Shown in pieces: positions 24,835 to 34,809 of a stretch of DNA of 64,000 nt. The DNA comes from Roseomonas genomospecies 6 (GTDB taxonomy: Bacteria; Pseudomonadota; Alphaproteobacteria; Azospirillales; Azospirillaceae). The position numbers and the translations under genes are program-made. The stretch is from positions 186,001 to 250,000 of the forward strand of contig NZ_QOKW01000005.1 of assembly GCF_008365375.1 (NCBI RefSeq), in the 5' to 3' direction. The notes below the pieces were generated by a model, which saw only the letters and a program-made list of their open reading frames with translations, ran no database searches and was not told the DNA's origin. Within the stretch, counting starts at the first letter, position 1; the number at the start of each line of letters is the position of its first letter.

Positions 24835-25719
24835 TCAATCCTCGCCGATGCGCTGGCTTTCCTGATGGCGGAAGGGGTTGGCGGGGTAGACGCCGAGGAT
24901 CTTCACCTCGCCGGCACGGGCGAAGAAGGCCAGCTCCTCCAGCGCCAGACGCAGGGAACGCTCCTCCGGATGGCCCTCCACGTCGGCGTAGAACTGGGTC
25001 TGGGTGAAATGCCCGCCGACCATGTAGCTTTCCAGCTTCGTCATGTTGATGCCGTTGGTGGCGAAGCCGCCCAGCGCCTTGTAGAGGGCCGCCGGAACGC
25101 TGCGCACGCGGAAGACGAAGGTGGTGATGATCTTGCCGCCGGTCCCGTCCACGGGCAGCGGCGGGGTCTTCGGCTCGCGGGACAGGATCAGGAAGCGGGT
25201 GGTGTTGTGCTCCGCGTCCTCGATGCCGCCCTTCAGGATGTCCAGACCGTAGATCTCCGCCGCCAGGGACGAGGCGATGGCGGCGTGCTGCGGGTCGCCC
25301 AGCTTGGCGATCTCGGCGGCGGCCCCCGCCGTGTCGGCGTGGGAAATCGCCGTCAGCCCCAGTTCCCGCGTCATGTTGCGGCATTGGGACAGCGCCTGGA
25401 TGTGGCTGCGCACGGTTTTCAGCCCGGCCAGCGTGGCGCCCTTCGGGGCCAGGAGCTGGTGGTTCACCCGCTGGAAATGCTCGCCGATGATGTGCAGGCC
25501 GCCTTCGGGCAGCAGATGGTGGTTGTCCGCCACGCGCCCGGCGATGGAGTTCTCCACCGGGATCATCGCCAGCGCCGCGCGCCCCTCGCGCACGGCGGCG
25601 AAGGCGTCATCGAACGTGGCGCAGGGCAGGGTCGTCATGTCCGGGAAGACCGTCCGGCAGGACAGGTCCGAATAGGCGCCGGGCAGGCCCTGGAAGGCGA
25701 TCACGTTCGAGGTCGGCAT
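24835..25719 (-). CDS. pheA: Prephenate dehydratase
   Basis: 294 aa monofunctional enzyme. The PDT domain shows AFQGLPGAYSDLS at the start, PVENSIAGRVADNHHLL and the catalytic TTRFLIL motif near residue 180. A regulatory ACT domain follows (GFATNGINMTKLESYMVGG), which binds phenylalanine. It converts prephenate to phenylpyruvate. It lies 17 bases downstream of kdsB on the same strand; kdsB-pheA adjacency is common in Rhodospirillales. Confidence 0.95.
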   Translation of the reverse strand: MPTSNVIAFQGLPGAYSDLSCRTVFPDMTTLPCATFDDAFAAVREGRAALAMIPVENSIAGRVADNHHLLPEGGLHIIGEHFQRVNHQLLAPKGATLAGLKTVRSHIQALSQCRNMTRELGLTAISHADTAGAAAEIAKLGDPQHAAIASSLAAEIYGLDILKGGIEDAEHNTTRFLILSREPKTPPLPVDGTGGKIITTFVFRVRSVPAALYKALGGFATNGINMTKLESYMVGGHFTQTQFYADVEGHPEERSLRLALEELAFFARAGEVKILGVYPANPFRHQESQRIGED

Positions 25720-25736
25720 CGGTGGGGCTTCTTCTT

Positions 25737-26525
25737 TTAAAGGGAGGCGCGCTTGGCGAGGATCGCGCGGGCGCGCTCCAGGTCGGCGGGAGTATCGACG
25801 CCGAGCGGAACCGCGTCAACGACGGCGGCGTCGATGCGCATCCCGAAGGCCAGCGCGCGGAGCTGCTCCAGCCGCTCCCGCTGCTCCAGCGCCGAGGGCG
25901 GCAGACGGACGTAGCGTTCCAGCGCGGCGCGGCGGTAAGCGTACAGCCCGATGTGGTGGAACAGCGGCCCGTCGCCCCAGGGGGCGGTGGCGCGGCTGAA
26001 ATAGAGGGCGCGGCCCCGCCGGGCGCCGGGCGGCAGCTCCAGGACGGCCTTCACCACGTTGGGGTCGGTGCGCTCCTCCTCCCGCGTGATCTCCACCACC
26101 AGGGTGGCGATGTCCACCTGCGGGTCGGACAGCGGGGCGAAGGCCGCGCGCACCACGGCGGGCTCGATGGTCGGCAGGTCGCCCTGCACGTTCACCACCG
26201 CGTCGTATCTACCCTCCGGGTCGAGCAGGCCGACCGCCTCGAAGATGCGGTCGGAGCCCGAGGGATGGTCGGGCCGCGTCAGGACGGCGGTGCCGCCCGC
26301 GGCCTTCACCGCCGCGGCGATCTCCGGCTCGGCGCAGGCGACCACCACGGGGCCGATCTCCGCCTCCATGGCGCGGCGCCACACCTGCACGATCATCGGG
26401 ACCCCGCCGATGTCGGCCAGCGGCTTCCCCGGCAGGCGGGTGGAGGCCATGCGGGCGGGAATCACCACGATTGGATTCGAAGGCGGCGGATTCGGCGTCG
26501 TCTGGACGTCTGCGTCGGCGTTCAT
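25737..26525 (-). CDS. kdsB: CMP-KDO synthetase
   Basis: 262 aa cytidylyltransferase. The nucleotide-binding motif [20 protein letters not shown] is near residue 20; [11 protein letters not shown] and VNVQGDLP follow. It activates KDO with CTP for lipopolysaccharide core synthesis. ATG 26525 is chosen because AGGAGG lies 9 bases upstream. Its divergent neighbour is the cytochrome c gene. Confidence 0.95.
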   Translation of the reverse strand: MNADADVQTTPNPPPSNPIVVIPARMASTRLPGKPLADIGGVPMIVQVWRRAMEAEIGPVVVACAEPEIAAAVKAAGGTAVLTRPDHPSGSDRIFEAVGLLDPEGRYDAVVNVQGDLPTIEPAVVRAAFAPLSDPQVDIATLVVEITREEERTDPNVVKAVLELPPGARRGRALYFSRATAPWGDGPLFHHIGLYAYRRAALERYVRLPPSALEQRERLEQLRALAFGMRIDAAVVDAVPLGVDTPADLERARAILAKRASL

Positions 26526-26749
26526 GTCGGAACGGCCTCCTGTCGCGTCGGGAAGGTGGCGCGGGTGAACCATGGATCGCCCTTTCCGTCAAGCGGTGCG
26601 ATGCCAACATTCAAGGCGCCAACATTCCTGTGGCAAGGGAGGGGGCCGAAGCGGTGACAAGCCGCCGCGGTCACGCTATCGTGCGGCGGAGAGAACCAGC
26701 CATTCCTGGCGGACGGACCCGGGGCACGACACAAAGGGGAATGAGACGT

Positions 26750-27289
26750 ATGAGCATGGAGTGGAACAAGATATTCGGCGCCGTGCTGCTGGCGGGTCTG
26801 ATCGCCATGCTGGCGGGCTTCGCCGCGGAAGTTCTGGTGCACCCGAAGTCGCTTGAGAAGCCCGCCTATGTGGTGGCGATGCCGGACGGCGCCGCTCCGG
26901 CACCCACCGGCGGTGCGGCCCCGTCCGGCCCCGGCGAGATCGCCCCGCTGCTCGCCAAGGCCGACGCCGCCGCCGGCCAGACCGCGGCGAAGGCCTGCGC
27001 CGCCTGCCACAGCTTCGACAAGGGCGGCCCGAACAAGGTCGGTCCGAACCTGTACGGCATCGTCGGCGCCGCTCACGGCCACATCGACGGCTTCGCCTAC
27101 TCCGACGCCATCAAGGGCAAGGCCGGTCCCTGGAACTACGACGAACTGAACCACTTCCTCTACGACCCGAAGGCCTACGCGCCGGGCACCAAGATGACCT
27201 TCGCGGGCGTGAAGAAGGACCAGGACCGGGCGAACATCATCGCCTATCTGCGCTCGCTGTCCGACAGCCCGGCGCCGCTGCCGCAGTAA
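26750..27289 (+). CDS. Membrane-anchored cytochrome c
   Basis: 179 aa. An N-terminal uncleaved-looking helix (FGAVLLAGLIAMLAGFAAEV) anchors the protein; a Pro/Ala linker (~45-65) leads to a class I cytochrome domain with the heme motif CAACH (Cys83, Cys86, His87) and a probable Met149 axial ligand (GTKMTF). It resembles CycM/cytochrome c552, which carries electrons from bc1 to cytochrome oxidase in alphaproteobacteria. Starts at 26741, 26750 and 26756 are possible; AAAGGGG favours 26750. Confidence 0.88.
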   Translation: MSMEWNKIFGAVLLAGLIAMLAGFAAEVLVHPKSLEKPAYVVAMPDGAAPAPTGGAAPSGPGEIAPLLAKADAAAGQTAAKACAACHSFDKGGPNKVGPNLYGIVGAAHGHIDGFAYSDAIKGKAGPWNYDELNHFLYDPKAYAPGTKMTFAGVKKDQDRANIIAYLRSLSDSPAPLPQ

Positions 27290-27316
27290 GGCGCTCCGGC
27301 CCCATCCGGGATCAGG

Positions 27317-27352
27317 AAAAGCCTCGCGTCCCGTCCGGACGCGGGGCTTTTT
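27317..27352. terminator. Bidirectional-looking terminator
   Basis: AAAAGCCTCGCGTCC and GGACGCGGGGCTTTTT form an 11-bp stem (one G-T pair) with a 5-base loop and flanking A and T runs. It ends the cytochrome c transcript before the SRP RNA promoter. Confidence 0.88.
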
Positions 27353-27387
27353 CGTTCAGCGTCAGACGGAAGGCCGGCAGATTGGCC

Positions 27388-27416
27388 TTGCATCCGGCGG
27401 CGCCATCGCCGATATA
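27388..27416 (+). promoter_or_regulatory. Sigma-70-type promoter of the SRP RNA
   Basis: TTGCAT (27388-27393) and GATATA (27411-27416) are separated by 17 bases and lie directly before the RNA. Confidence 0.65.
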
Positions 27417-27420
27417 AGGC

Positions 27421-27522
27421 GCGGGAGGCTGGCGGCGGACGAGTCCCTCGCCAACCCGGTCAGGTCCGGAAGGAAGCAGCCGTAACGAGTTTCGGCTCGG
27501 GTCGTTCGTCCAGTCTCCCACC
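27421..27522 (+). ncRNA. ffs: Small signal recognition particle RNA (4.5S)
   Basis: The invariant SRP apical core GGTCAGGTCCGGAAGGAAGC is present at about 27458-27478, which binds Ffh. The terminal stem GGGAGGCTGG (27423) pairs with CCAGTCTCCC (27510-27519), closing a single ~100-nt hairpin. The RNA targets membrane proteins to FtsY. Location immediately upstream of dnaX is the usual one in alphaproteobacteria. Ends are estimated from the stem. Confidence 0.93.
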
Positions 27523-27635
27523 TTCCCATCCAATTCGTTCCCACCCAATTCGCTGTAGCGAATTGAAACGGCGACAGCCCCGCGCCGTGACGCTATCCTG
27601 CGCTCCGTCGTGAAGCCGATTACCGGGCCAGCCGC

Positions 27636-29501
27636 GTGACCGATACCACTGTTGCCGACATCTCCTCTTCCGTTTCCGGATCGTCCGGGGGCCTCGCCTA
27701 CCGGGTTCTGGCGCGGAAATACCGCCCGAAGAGCTTTGCGGAGCTGATCGGGCAGGATGCGCTCGTCCGCACCCTGACCAACGCCATCAATTCCGGCCGC
27801 ATCGCCCAGGCCTTCATGCTGACCGGCGTGCGCGGCGTGGGCAAGACGACGACCGCCCGAATCATCGCCCGCGCGCTGAACTGCACCGGGCCGGACGGCA
27901 CCGGCGGGCCGACGGTGACGCCCTGCGGCGTCTGCGACAATTGCCGGGCCATCGCCGAGGACCGCCACGTCGACGTGATGGAGATGGACGCCGCCAGCCA
28001 CACCGGCGTGGACGACATCCGCGAGATCATCGACGGCGTGCGCTACGCCCCCGTCTCGGCGCGCTACAAGCTCTACATCATCGACGAGGTCCACATGCTC
28101 TCCAAGAGCGCGTTCAACGCGCTTTTGAAGACGCTGGAGGAACCGCCGGCCCATGTGAAGTTCGTCTTCGCCACCACCGAGATCCGCAAGGTGCCGGTGA
28201 CAGTGCTCTCGCGCTGCCAGCGCTTCGACCTGCGGCGCGTCGACGCCCAGGTGCTGAACGAGCATTTCACCCGAGTCACCGGGCTGGAGGGGGCGGGGAT
28301 CGAGCCGGACGCCGCGGCCCTGATCGCGCGCGCCGCCGACGGGTCGGTGCGCGACGGGCTGTCGCTGCTCGATCAGGCCATCGCGCTGGCCGCCGGCACC
28401 GTCACCGCCCAGCAGGTGCGCGACATGCTGGGGCTGGCCGACCGCAGCAAGGTGATCGACCTGTTCGAGGCCGCCGTCTCGGCCAAGCCGGCGGAGGCCA
28501 TGGACCTCCTGTCCGACCTGCACCGCGTCGGCGCCGATCCGGTGGTGATCCTCCAGGATCTTCTGGACCTCGTGCACAATCTGACGCGGCTGAAGGTCGT
28601 GCCGGACAGCGCCAACGATCCCGGCCTGCCGGAGGCGGAGCGCACGCGCGGCGCCGCCCTGTCCGCGAAGCTCGGCATGCCGGCGCTGACCCGCGCGTGG
28701 CAACTCCTGCTGAAGGGGCTGGGCGAGGTGCAGGCGGCCCCGGTGCCGCAGCAGGCGCTGGAGATGGTCATCGTGCGGCTGTCCTACGCCGCCGACCTGC
28801 CGACTCCGGGCGACCTGATCCGCCAGTTCCAGAATGTGCAGAACGGCGGCGGTTCCGGCCAGGGTGGCGGTTCGGCGCCGCGCGGCCCCGGCGGCGGGCC
28901 GGTGGCGGTGGGCGGTTCCGCCGTGCGCGCCGTCGCCCAGGCACAGCCGAGTTCTCAGCCAAGCACGCAGCCGTCTCCCCAGCCGGTGCAGACCGTGGCC
29001 GTGGCCGCCGCGGACGAGGAGCGCGTGGCGATGCCGCGCGACTTCCGCGCGCTGGTCCAGGTCTTCGCGGAGAAGCGCGAGGGCGCGCTCTACGGCCACC
29101 TGACCGGCAGCGTGCATCTGGTGCGCATGGAGCCGGGGCGGCTGGAACTGCGGCTGACGACGCTGGCACCGTCGACCCTGCCGAATCGCGTCGGCCAATT
29201 GTTGACGGAATGGACCGGCCAGCGCTGGGTCGTCATCGTGTCGGACGCGCCGGGCGAGCCGACGCTGATCCAGCAGGAGCAGGCCGCGCAGAAGCGCGCT
29301 CTGGAGGAGGCGGAGGCCCACCCGGTGGTGCGCGCCGTTCTGGACGCCTTTCCCGGCGCGAAGATCACCGATGTCCGCGACCTCAAGGCGGCGGTCGAGG
29401 CCGAGCCCCAGGTTGCGGATGACGGCGAGAATCCCGACCTTATGGTCATGCAGCAGGACGACGGGGTCTATTACCCGCTCGACGATGAAGGAGATTTCTG
29501 A
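27636..29501 (+). CDS. dnaX: DNA polymerase III gamma/tau subunit
   Basis: 621 aa from GTG 27636. Clamp-loader ATPase: GVRGVGKTTTAR (Walker A), zinc module CGVCDNC, Walker B/DEAD-like IDEVHMLS, sensor FATTEIRKVP. Domain III extends to ~residue 380, then a Gly/Ser/Gln-rich linker (~400-455) and a C-terminal tau domain. It loads the beta clamp and dimerises polymerase III. No obvious slippery run for gamma synthesis was noticed. First gene of dnaX-ybaB-recR. Confidence 0.96.
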   Translation: MTDTTVADISSSVSGSSGGLAYRVLARKYRPKSFAELIGQDALVRTLTNAINSGRIAQAFMLTGVRGVGKTTTARIIARALNCTGPDGTGGPTVTPCGVCDNCRAIAEDRHVDVMEMDAASHTGVDDIREIIDGVRYAPVSARYKLYIIDEVHMLSKSAFNALLKTLEEPPAHVKFVFATTEIRKVPVTVLSRCQRFDLRRVDAQVLNEHFTRVTGLEGAGIEPDAAALIARAADGSVRDGLSLLDQAIALAAGTVTAQQVRDMLGLADRSKVIDLFEAAVSAKPAEAMDLLSDLHRVGADPVVILQDLLDLVHNLTRLKVVPDSANDPGLPEAERTRGAALSAKLGMPALTRAWQLLLKGLGEVQAAPVPQQALEMVIVRLSYAADLPTPGDLIRQFQNVQNGGGSGQGGGSAPRGPGGGPVAVGGSAVRAVAQAQPSSQPSTQPSPQPVQTVAVAAADEERVAMPRDFRALVQVFAEKREGALYGHLTGSVHLVRMEPGRLELRLTTLAPSTLPNRVGQLLTEWTGQRWVVIVSDAPGEPTLIQQEQAAQKRALEEAEAHPVVRAVLDAFPGAKITDVRDLKAAVEAEPQVADDGENPDLMVMQQDDGVYYPLDDEGDF

Positions 29502-29504
29502 CCC

Positions 29505-29828
29505 ATGAAGAACCTCGGCCAGATGATGAAGCAGGCCCAGCAGATGCAGGCCAAGATGCAGGAGATGCAGGCCCGCCTGGGCGAGGTCGAGATGACCGGC
29601 CAGTCGGGCGCCGGCATGGTCAACGTCACGGTCAACGGCAAGGGCGAGATGAAGAAGATCAAGCTCGACAAGTCGATCGTCGATCCGGAGGACATCGAGG
29701 TTCTGGAGGACCTGATCATCGCCGCCTTCAACGACGCCAAGGCCAAGGTGGAGCAGCACGTCGCCCAGGAGACCCAGAACCTGATGGGCGGGATGAAGCT
29801 GCCGCCGGGCATGAAGCTGCCGTTCTAA
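29505..29828 (+). CDS. ybaB: Nucleoid-associated protein YbaB/EbfC
   Basis: 107 aa. It starts with a Met/Gln-rich helix (LGQMMKQAQQMQAKMQEMQA), followed by the conserved GxGMVxVTVNGKGEMKKIKLD strand region and DDPE-type helix. It binds DNA as a dimer. Three bases separate it from dnaX; recR follows after 59 bases, the universal order. Confidence 0.95.
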   Translation: MKNLGQMMKQAQQMQAKMQEMQARLGEVEMTGQSGAGMVNVTVNGKGEMKKIKLDKSIVDPEDIEVLEDLIIAAFNDAKAKVEQHVAQETQNLMGGMKLPPGMKLPF

Positions 29829-29887
29829 GCGTTGAAAGGCCGGGCCGAACCCATGGCCCGGCCACCCTTTGACAGACGATGCCGTGA

Positions 29888-30481
29888 ATGATCGGACCTG
29901 AAATCGAGCGCCTGATCCAGCTCCTGTCCAAGCTGCCGGGGCTGGGGCCGCGGTCGGCGCGGCGGGCGGCGCTGCACCTGATGAAGCGCCGCGACAGTCT
30001 GCTGGTACCGCTGTCCGAATCCATGGCGCTCGCCGCGGAGGCCATCCGCAATTGTTCGGTCTGCGGCAATCTGGACAGCCGCGACCCCTGCTCCGTCTGC
30101 TCCGACCACAGCCGCGACCGCTCGACCATCTGCGTGGTGGAGGATGCCGGCGACCTGTGGGCGCTGGAGCGCACGCGCGCCTTCCGCGGCACCTACCATG
30201 TGCTGGGCGGCACGCTGTCGGCCTTGCAGGGGGTGGGGCCGGACGATCTGAACATTCCGTCCCTGGTGGAGCGCGCGAAGGACCCGGCGGTGACCGAGGT
30301 CATCCTGGCGCTGAACGCCACGGTGGACGGCCAGACCACCGCCCATGTGGTGACCGACCGCCTGTCCGGCAGCGGCGTGTCCGTGTCCCGTCTGGCCCAC
30401 GGCGTGCCGGTGGGCGGGGAGTTGGATTATCTGGATGATGGAACGCTGACCGCGGCGCTGAAGGCGCGACGGCCTTTGTGA
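29888..30481 (+). CDS. recR: Recombination mediator RecR
   Basis: 197 aa. N-terminal helix-hairpin-helix ([19 protein letters not shown]), the zinc finger C-x2-C...C-x2-C (CSVCGN, DPCSVC), a Toprim domain ([16 protein letters not shown]) and the C-terminal [15 protein letters not shown] motif. With RecF/RecO it loads RecA at gaps. Last gene of the dnaX cluster, followed by a REP element. Confidence 0.96.
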   Translation: MIGPEIERLIQLLSKLPGLGPRSARRAALHLMKRRDSLLVPLSESMALAAEAIRNCSVCGNLDSRDPCSVCSDHSRDRSTICVVEDAGDLWALERTRAFRGTYHVLGGTLSALQGVGPDDLNIPSLVERAKDPAVTEVILALNATVDGQTTAHVVTDRLSGSGVSVSRLAHGVPVGGELDYLDDGTLTAALKARRPL

Positions 30482-30505
30482 ATTTTGTGGGGAGGGGTAG
30501 GCGTT

Positions 30506-30610
30506 GGGCCCCCTCCCAACCCTCCCCCACTTCGCGGGGGAGGGCTCAAATCCCCTCCCCTGCGAAGCGGGGGAGGGAAGGGGCCCGCGAAGCGGGAAGG
30601 GTGGGGGCCC
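30506..30610. repeat. REP-like palindromic element
   Basis: Two GC-rich hairpins in tandem (CCCTCCCCC-acttcgc-GGGGGAGGG and CCCCTCCCC-tgcgaagc-GGGGGAGGG) followed by GGGCCCGCGAAGCGGGAAGG. It separates convergent recR and pgk and shares its core with elements at 24,646 and 44,186. Confidence 0.75.
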
Positions 30611-30641
30611 GTCTCGACCACCCACCCCTAATGACCCTTCC

Positions 30642-31835
30642 TTACTTCTTCAGCGCGGCCACGCCCGGCAGGTCCTTGCCTTCCAGCCACTCCAGGAAGG
30701 CGCCGCCGGCGGCGGAGATGTAGGTGAACTTCTCTTCGACACCCGCGTGGGCCAGGGCCGCGACCGTGTCGCCGCCGCCGGCCACCGACAGCAGGCCGCC
30801 TTCCGACGTGCGCTCGGCCACGAGGCCGGCGACGGCGTTGGTGCCGGCGTCGAAGGGCTGGATTTCGAAGGCGCCCAGCGGGCCGTTCCACACCACGGTC
30901 TTCGCGCCCTGGAGCTTCAGCCCCAGGAACTCGACGGTCGCCGGGCCGACGTCCAGGGCCATCTCGTCGGCGCCGATGCCGTCCGCCGGAACGGCGCGGT
31001 GGGCCGCACCGGCCTTGAATTCCTTGGCGACGATGAAGTCCTTGGGCAGCAGCAGCTCGCAGTTGGACGCCTTGGCGGTCTCCATGATGGCGCGGGCCTG
31101 ATCGGCCATGTCCTTCTCGCAAAGCGAGGCGCCGACATCCACGCCCTGGGCGTAGAGGAAGGTGTTCGCCATGCCGCCGCCCAGCGCCAGCATGTCCACC
31201 TTCTTCACGAGGTTGCCGAGCAGGTCCAGCTTGGTGGAGATCTTGGCGCCGCCGACCACGGCGGCCACCGGACGCTCCGGCTTCTCCAGCGCCTTGGTCA
31301 GCGCCTCGAGCTCGGCCTGCATCAGGCGGCCGGCGGCGGCGGGCAGATGCCGGGCGACGCCCTCGGTCGAGGCGTGGGCGCGGTGCGCGGCGGAGAAGGC
31401 GTCGTTGACGTAGAGGTCGCCCAGCTCGGCGATGCGCTTCGCAAAAGCCGGGTCGTTCTTCTCCTCTTCCGCGTGGAAGCGGGTGTTCTCCAGCAGCACG
31501 ATGGCGCCCGGCTGCACGCCGTCGATGGCGGCCTTGGCCTTGTCGCCGACGCAATCCTCGCCGAAGGCGACGGTCTGGCCGACGGCGGCGCTCAGCGCGT
31601 CCAGCACGTTGCGCAGCGAGTTCTTGGCGTCCGGACCGTTCTTCGGACGGCCGAAATGCGACAGCACGACGACCTTGGCACCCTTCTTCGCCAGCTCGGT
31701 CAGGGTCGGCGCCAGACGGTCGATGCGGGTCGTGTCGGAAACCTTGCCGTCCTGCATCGGGACGTTCAGGTCGGCACGCACCAGCACCGTCTTGCCGTTC
31801 ACGTCGAGGTCGTCGATGGTGTTGAACTCGGTCAT
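30642..31835 (-). CDS. pgk: Phosphoglycerate kinase
   Basis: 397 aa. Family signatures: [18 protein letters not shown] near the N-terminus, [25 protein letters not shown] hinge region and the nucleotide loop GGGDTVAAL near the C-terminus. It makes ATP from 1,3-bisphosphoglycerate. The ATG at 31835 gives the normal family length. Only one copy is seen here; gap/tkt neighbours are not in the window. Confidence 0.96.
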   Translation of the reverse strand: MTEFNTIDDLDVNGKTVLVRADLNVPMQDGKVSDTTRIDRLAPTLTELAKKGAKVVVLSHFGRPKNGPDAKNSLRNVLDALSAAVGQTVAFGEDCVGDKAKAAIDGVQPGAIVLLENTRFHAEEEKNDPAFAKRIAELGDLYVNDAFSAAHRAHASTEGVARHLPAAAGRLMQAELEALTKALEKPERPVAAVVGGAKISTKLDLLGNLVKKVDMLALGGGMANTFLYAQGVDVGASLCEKDMADQARAIMETAKASNCELLLPKDFIVAKEFKAGAAHRAVPADGIGADEMALDVGPATVEFLGLKLQGAKTVVWNGPLGAFEIQPFDAGTNAVAGLVAERTSEGGLLSVAGGGDTVAALAHAGVEEKFTYISAAGGAFLEWLEGKDLPGVAALKK

Positions 31836-31973
31836 GGCTGCTGTTTCCCACGGGTTGAACTTTTGCCGGGCAATCCAGCACAGGGGCGCCCGCTTTGCAA
31901 CGGCCCGCGTGGGCGACCGGTTGCCCCATGCGGCGAAAAGACGGGGCTCTGGGCGGGCGGGGCCGTCGATCCC

Positions 31974-33081
31974 ATGTCTATGTCCATGAACAGGATCGCC
32001 CCGCATCCCTCCTCCGCCCAGCCGACCCCGAAACTGGCTCCCCGGCTGGCTTACGCGGCCAGCCAGTCCGCCCGCGTCGCCTGGTTCCTGGGCCAGTACA
32101 TGATGGCCGCGCGGATCGGGCGGCGCATCACCGGGCCGCCGCCCAAGGCGCCTTCCAAGGTGCCGGTGCCCGGCACCCGCGCGGTGCTGGAGGAGTTGGG
32201 CGCCCTGCTGGCCCGCGACCTCGCCAACATCGAGGCGGGATACTACCGCCTGCCGCACGACCTGCTGCCCGACCCGCGCCGGCTGCTGGCCGACGCCGCG
32301 GCCTTCTTCCGCGACGTGCCGGAGGTGTCGCGCCGCCGCCGCGATCGTGCCGCGGTGGAGGTGCGCGCCGCCCCGCCGCCCGGCAGCGGGGGCCTGCCCG
32401 CTTATTACCGCCAGAACTTCCATTACCAGACCGGCGGCTATCTGACGGAGGAGAGCGCCCGCCTCTACGACCATCAGGTGGAGGTGCTGTTCGGCGGCGG
32501 GGCCGACGCCATGCGCCGCCAAGTCCTGGTGCCGATCTTCAAGCATCTGAGAACGCGGCGCGGCGCGGATTGCCGCCTGCTCGACGTGGCCGCCGGGACG
32601 GGGCGGTTCCTGACCTTCGTGAAGGACAACCACCCGCGCCTGCCGGTCACCGCGCTCGACCTCTCCCCCGCCTATCTGCGGGAGGCGCGGCGCAACCTCG
32701 CCCCCTGGGGGGCGCAGCAGCGCGCTGGTGCAGGCGGCGGCGGAGGCGATCCCGCTGGCCGACGGGTCGCAGGACATCGTGACCTGCATCTACCTGTTCC
32801 ACGAACTGCCGCCGAAGGTCCGCGCCCAGGCCGTGGCGGAGATGGCCCGCGTGCTGAAGCCCGGCGGCATCCTGGTCTTCATGGACAGCCTGCAATATGG
32901 CGACAACCCGATGATGGACGGGCTGATCGACCGCTTCCCGCAGTCCTTCCACGAGCCCTACTACGCCCATTACGCCCGCGACGACCTGCCCGCCCTGTTC
33001 GCCGCCGCCGGGTTGCGCGTGCGGGAAACGTCGCTGGCCTACATGTCCAAGCTCCTGGTGCTGGAGAGGGCGGGAGCCTGA
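31974..33081 (+). pseudogene. Class I SAM methyltransferase with frameshift
   Basis: Reading from ATG 31974 gives a helical N-terminal region (~residues 1-150), then motif [15 protein letters not shown] near residue 203 and [18 protein letters not shown]. At a run of six G (32707-32712) the reading leaves frame; the remaining methyltransferase ([25 protein letters not shown]) continues in the +1-related frame from about 32713 to the stop at 33081. Removing one G restores a continuous ~368-aa protein. It may be a true mutation, a phase-variable tract or a sequence error. The substrate is unknown; the C-terminal half resembles UbiE-like enzymes. Confidence 0.8.
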
Positions 33082-33175
33082 TCCGCCGGGTGCAACAAAA
33101 GCGTCATGGTTCTGTAACTTGACCGGGGCTGGGGCCTGTGCAAAACGGGAATCCACCGGAAATCACGGGGCACGA

Positions 33176-34798
33176 ATGGTGGTCGAAGCGGAGTCCAACC
33201 GGGAAACCGAGCTGAAGCTGGCCGTCAGGGCCGAAGACATGGCGAAGCTCCGGTCCTGCCCGGCGGTCGCATCCCGCGCCAAGGGAAAAGCCGGCACCAA
33301 GACCCTGGAAAGCACCTATTACGACACCGCCGACCGGCGTCTGGCCGGGCGTCTGGTGACGTTGCGCGTGCGCAAGGTCGGCGACCGCCATCTCCAGACC
33401 GTGAAGGGCGCGCCGGAGCGCGGCGAGCTTGGCCGGGCGGAGTGGGAGCATCCCGTCTCCGGCCCGGCGCCCGACCTGTCGGCCATCGCGGCGCAGGAGG
33501 CGCTGGACCTGCTGGGCTCCGTCGGCGAGGCGGAGTTGCAGCCGCTCTTCACCACGGTCATCCAGCGCACCGTCCGCGTGGTGACGATGGGCGAGGGCGA
33601 AGCCGCCAGCCGAATCGAGGTCGCTTTCGACAGCGGCGAGATCCGCGCCCCGGACGGCACCGCCATCCCCGTGTCGGAGGTGGAACTGGAGCTTCTGGAG
33701 GGCTCCCCCGCCGCCCTCTACGATCTGGCGCTGGAATTGGCTCTGGCCGCACCCCTGCGCCTGGACCCGCGGACCAAGGCGGAGCGCGGCTACGCCCTGG
33801 CCGATGGGGCGCTCGCCGACGGGACGGCGGACAAGGTGATCAAGGCGGGCAAGCTGGAATTCGGTCCCGACACCACGGTGGAAGGCGCGTTGGCCCGCAT
33901 CCTGCGGTCCTGCATCGGCCACATGATGGCGAACGAGGCCGTCACCCTGATCGGGCAGGACCCGGAGGGCGTCCATCAGATGCGCGTGGCGCTGCGCCGC
34001 CTGCGCTCGGCGCTCGCCCTGTTCAAGGATTTCATCCCCGCCGACTCCTACGCCTGGCTGGTGGGGGAGGTGAAGTGGCTGGGCGGCAGCCTCGGCCCGG
34101 CGCGCGATTGGGACGTCTTCCTGGCCGAACTGCTGGAGCCGGTGCGCGACGCCTTCCACCGCGCCGACGGCCACGGCAAGCCGCTGCAGGAGGACATCGA
34201 CGCGCTCGCCGCCGCGGCGCGCGCCCGGCGCGACCGTGCCTACGAGGGGGTGCGGGAGGCGATCCGGTCCGACCGCTACACCACCTTCCTGCTGAAATTC
34301 GGTGCCTGGGTCGAGTCGCGGGGCTGGCGCGACCAGCCGGTCAGCGAGCATTCCGCCCGCCTGTTCGACCCGGTGGAGGGCTTGGCCGATCATCTGCTGT
34401 CGCGCCGCGCCAAGAAGGCCCGCCGCGCTGGCCACGGCTTTGCCCACCTGTCGGTGACCGAGCGGCACGAACTGCGCATCACCTTGAAGAAGCTGCGCTA
34501 TGCGGCGGAATTCTTCCGCAGCCTCTACGACGACAAGCCGGCGCGCCGCTACATCCAGGAGTTGTCGGCCTTCCAGGACGCGCTGGGCCACCTGAACGAC
34601 GTGGCGACGGCGACCCGCCTGCTGCACGAGCTGCACGACGACGGCAGCCGCTCCGAGCCGGGCGAGCCGCGCGCCGCCGGCATCGTCATCGGCTGGCACG
34701 CCCGCGGCGTGACGGACTCCGAACCGGCGCTGCTCGGCCTGTGGGACGGGTTCGCCGACGCGAAAGCCTTCTGGTCAAAACCCGACCGGGAGGGGTAA
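33176..34798 (+). CDS. CYTH-CHAD domain protein
   Basis: 540 aa. The N-terminal CYTH domain has the ExExK-type motif (RETELKLAV) and acidic/basic strand pairs (~5-205), as in inorganic triphosphatases such as YgiF. The C-terminal CHAD domain (~220-520) is all-helical with conserved His and basic residues (GVHQMRVALRRLRSAL, LRITLKKLRYAAEFF). CHAD domains bind polyphosphate. Likely role: triphosphate hydrolysis or polyphosphate-linked protein. Start chosen at ATG 33176 just before the CYTH motif. A ParA-like gene follows 11 bases later. Confidence 0.9.
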   Translation: MVVEAESNRETELKLAVRAEDMAKLRSCPAVASRAKGKAGTKTLESTYYDTADRRLAGRLVTLRVRKVGDRHLQTVKGAPERGELGRAEWEHPVSGPAPDLSAIAAQEALDLLGSVGEAELQPLFTTVIQRTVRVVTMGEGEAASRIEVAFDSGEIRAPDGTAIPVSEVELELLEGSPAALYDLALELALAAPLRLDPRTKAERGYALADGALADGTADKVIKAGKLEFGPDTTVEGALARILRSCIGHMMANEAVTLIGQDPEGVHQMRVALRRLRSALALFKDFIPADSYAWLVGEVKWLGGSLGPARDWDVFLAELLEPVRDAFHRADGHGKPLQEDIDALAAAARARRDRAYEGVREAIRSDRYTTFLLKFGAWVESRGWRDQPVSEHSARLFDPVEGLADHLLSRRAKKARRAGHGFAHLSVTERHELRITLKKLRYAAEFFRSLYDDKPARRYIQELSAFQDALGHLNDVATATRLLHELHDDGSRSEPGEPRAAGIVIGWHARGVTDSEPALLGLWDGFADAKAFWSKPDREG

Positions 34799-34809
34799 CC
34801 TCTCCGGCC

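Noticed and set aside
27312..29759. An 815-codon open frame on the minus strand opposite dnaX
   Set aside because: It is antisense to a clear dnaX; its His/Arg/Leu-rich composition is the usual artefact of high-G+C third positions.
30504..31973. A long plus-strand frame running from the REP element through the pgk region
   Set aside because: It is the reverse shadow of pgk and only becomes protein-like at the methyltransferase start (31974).
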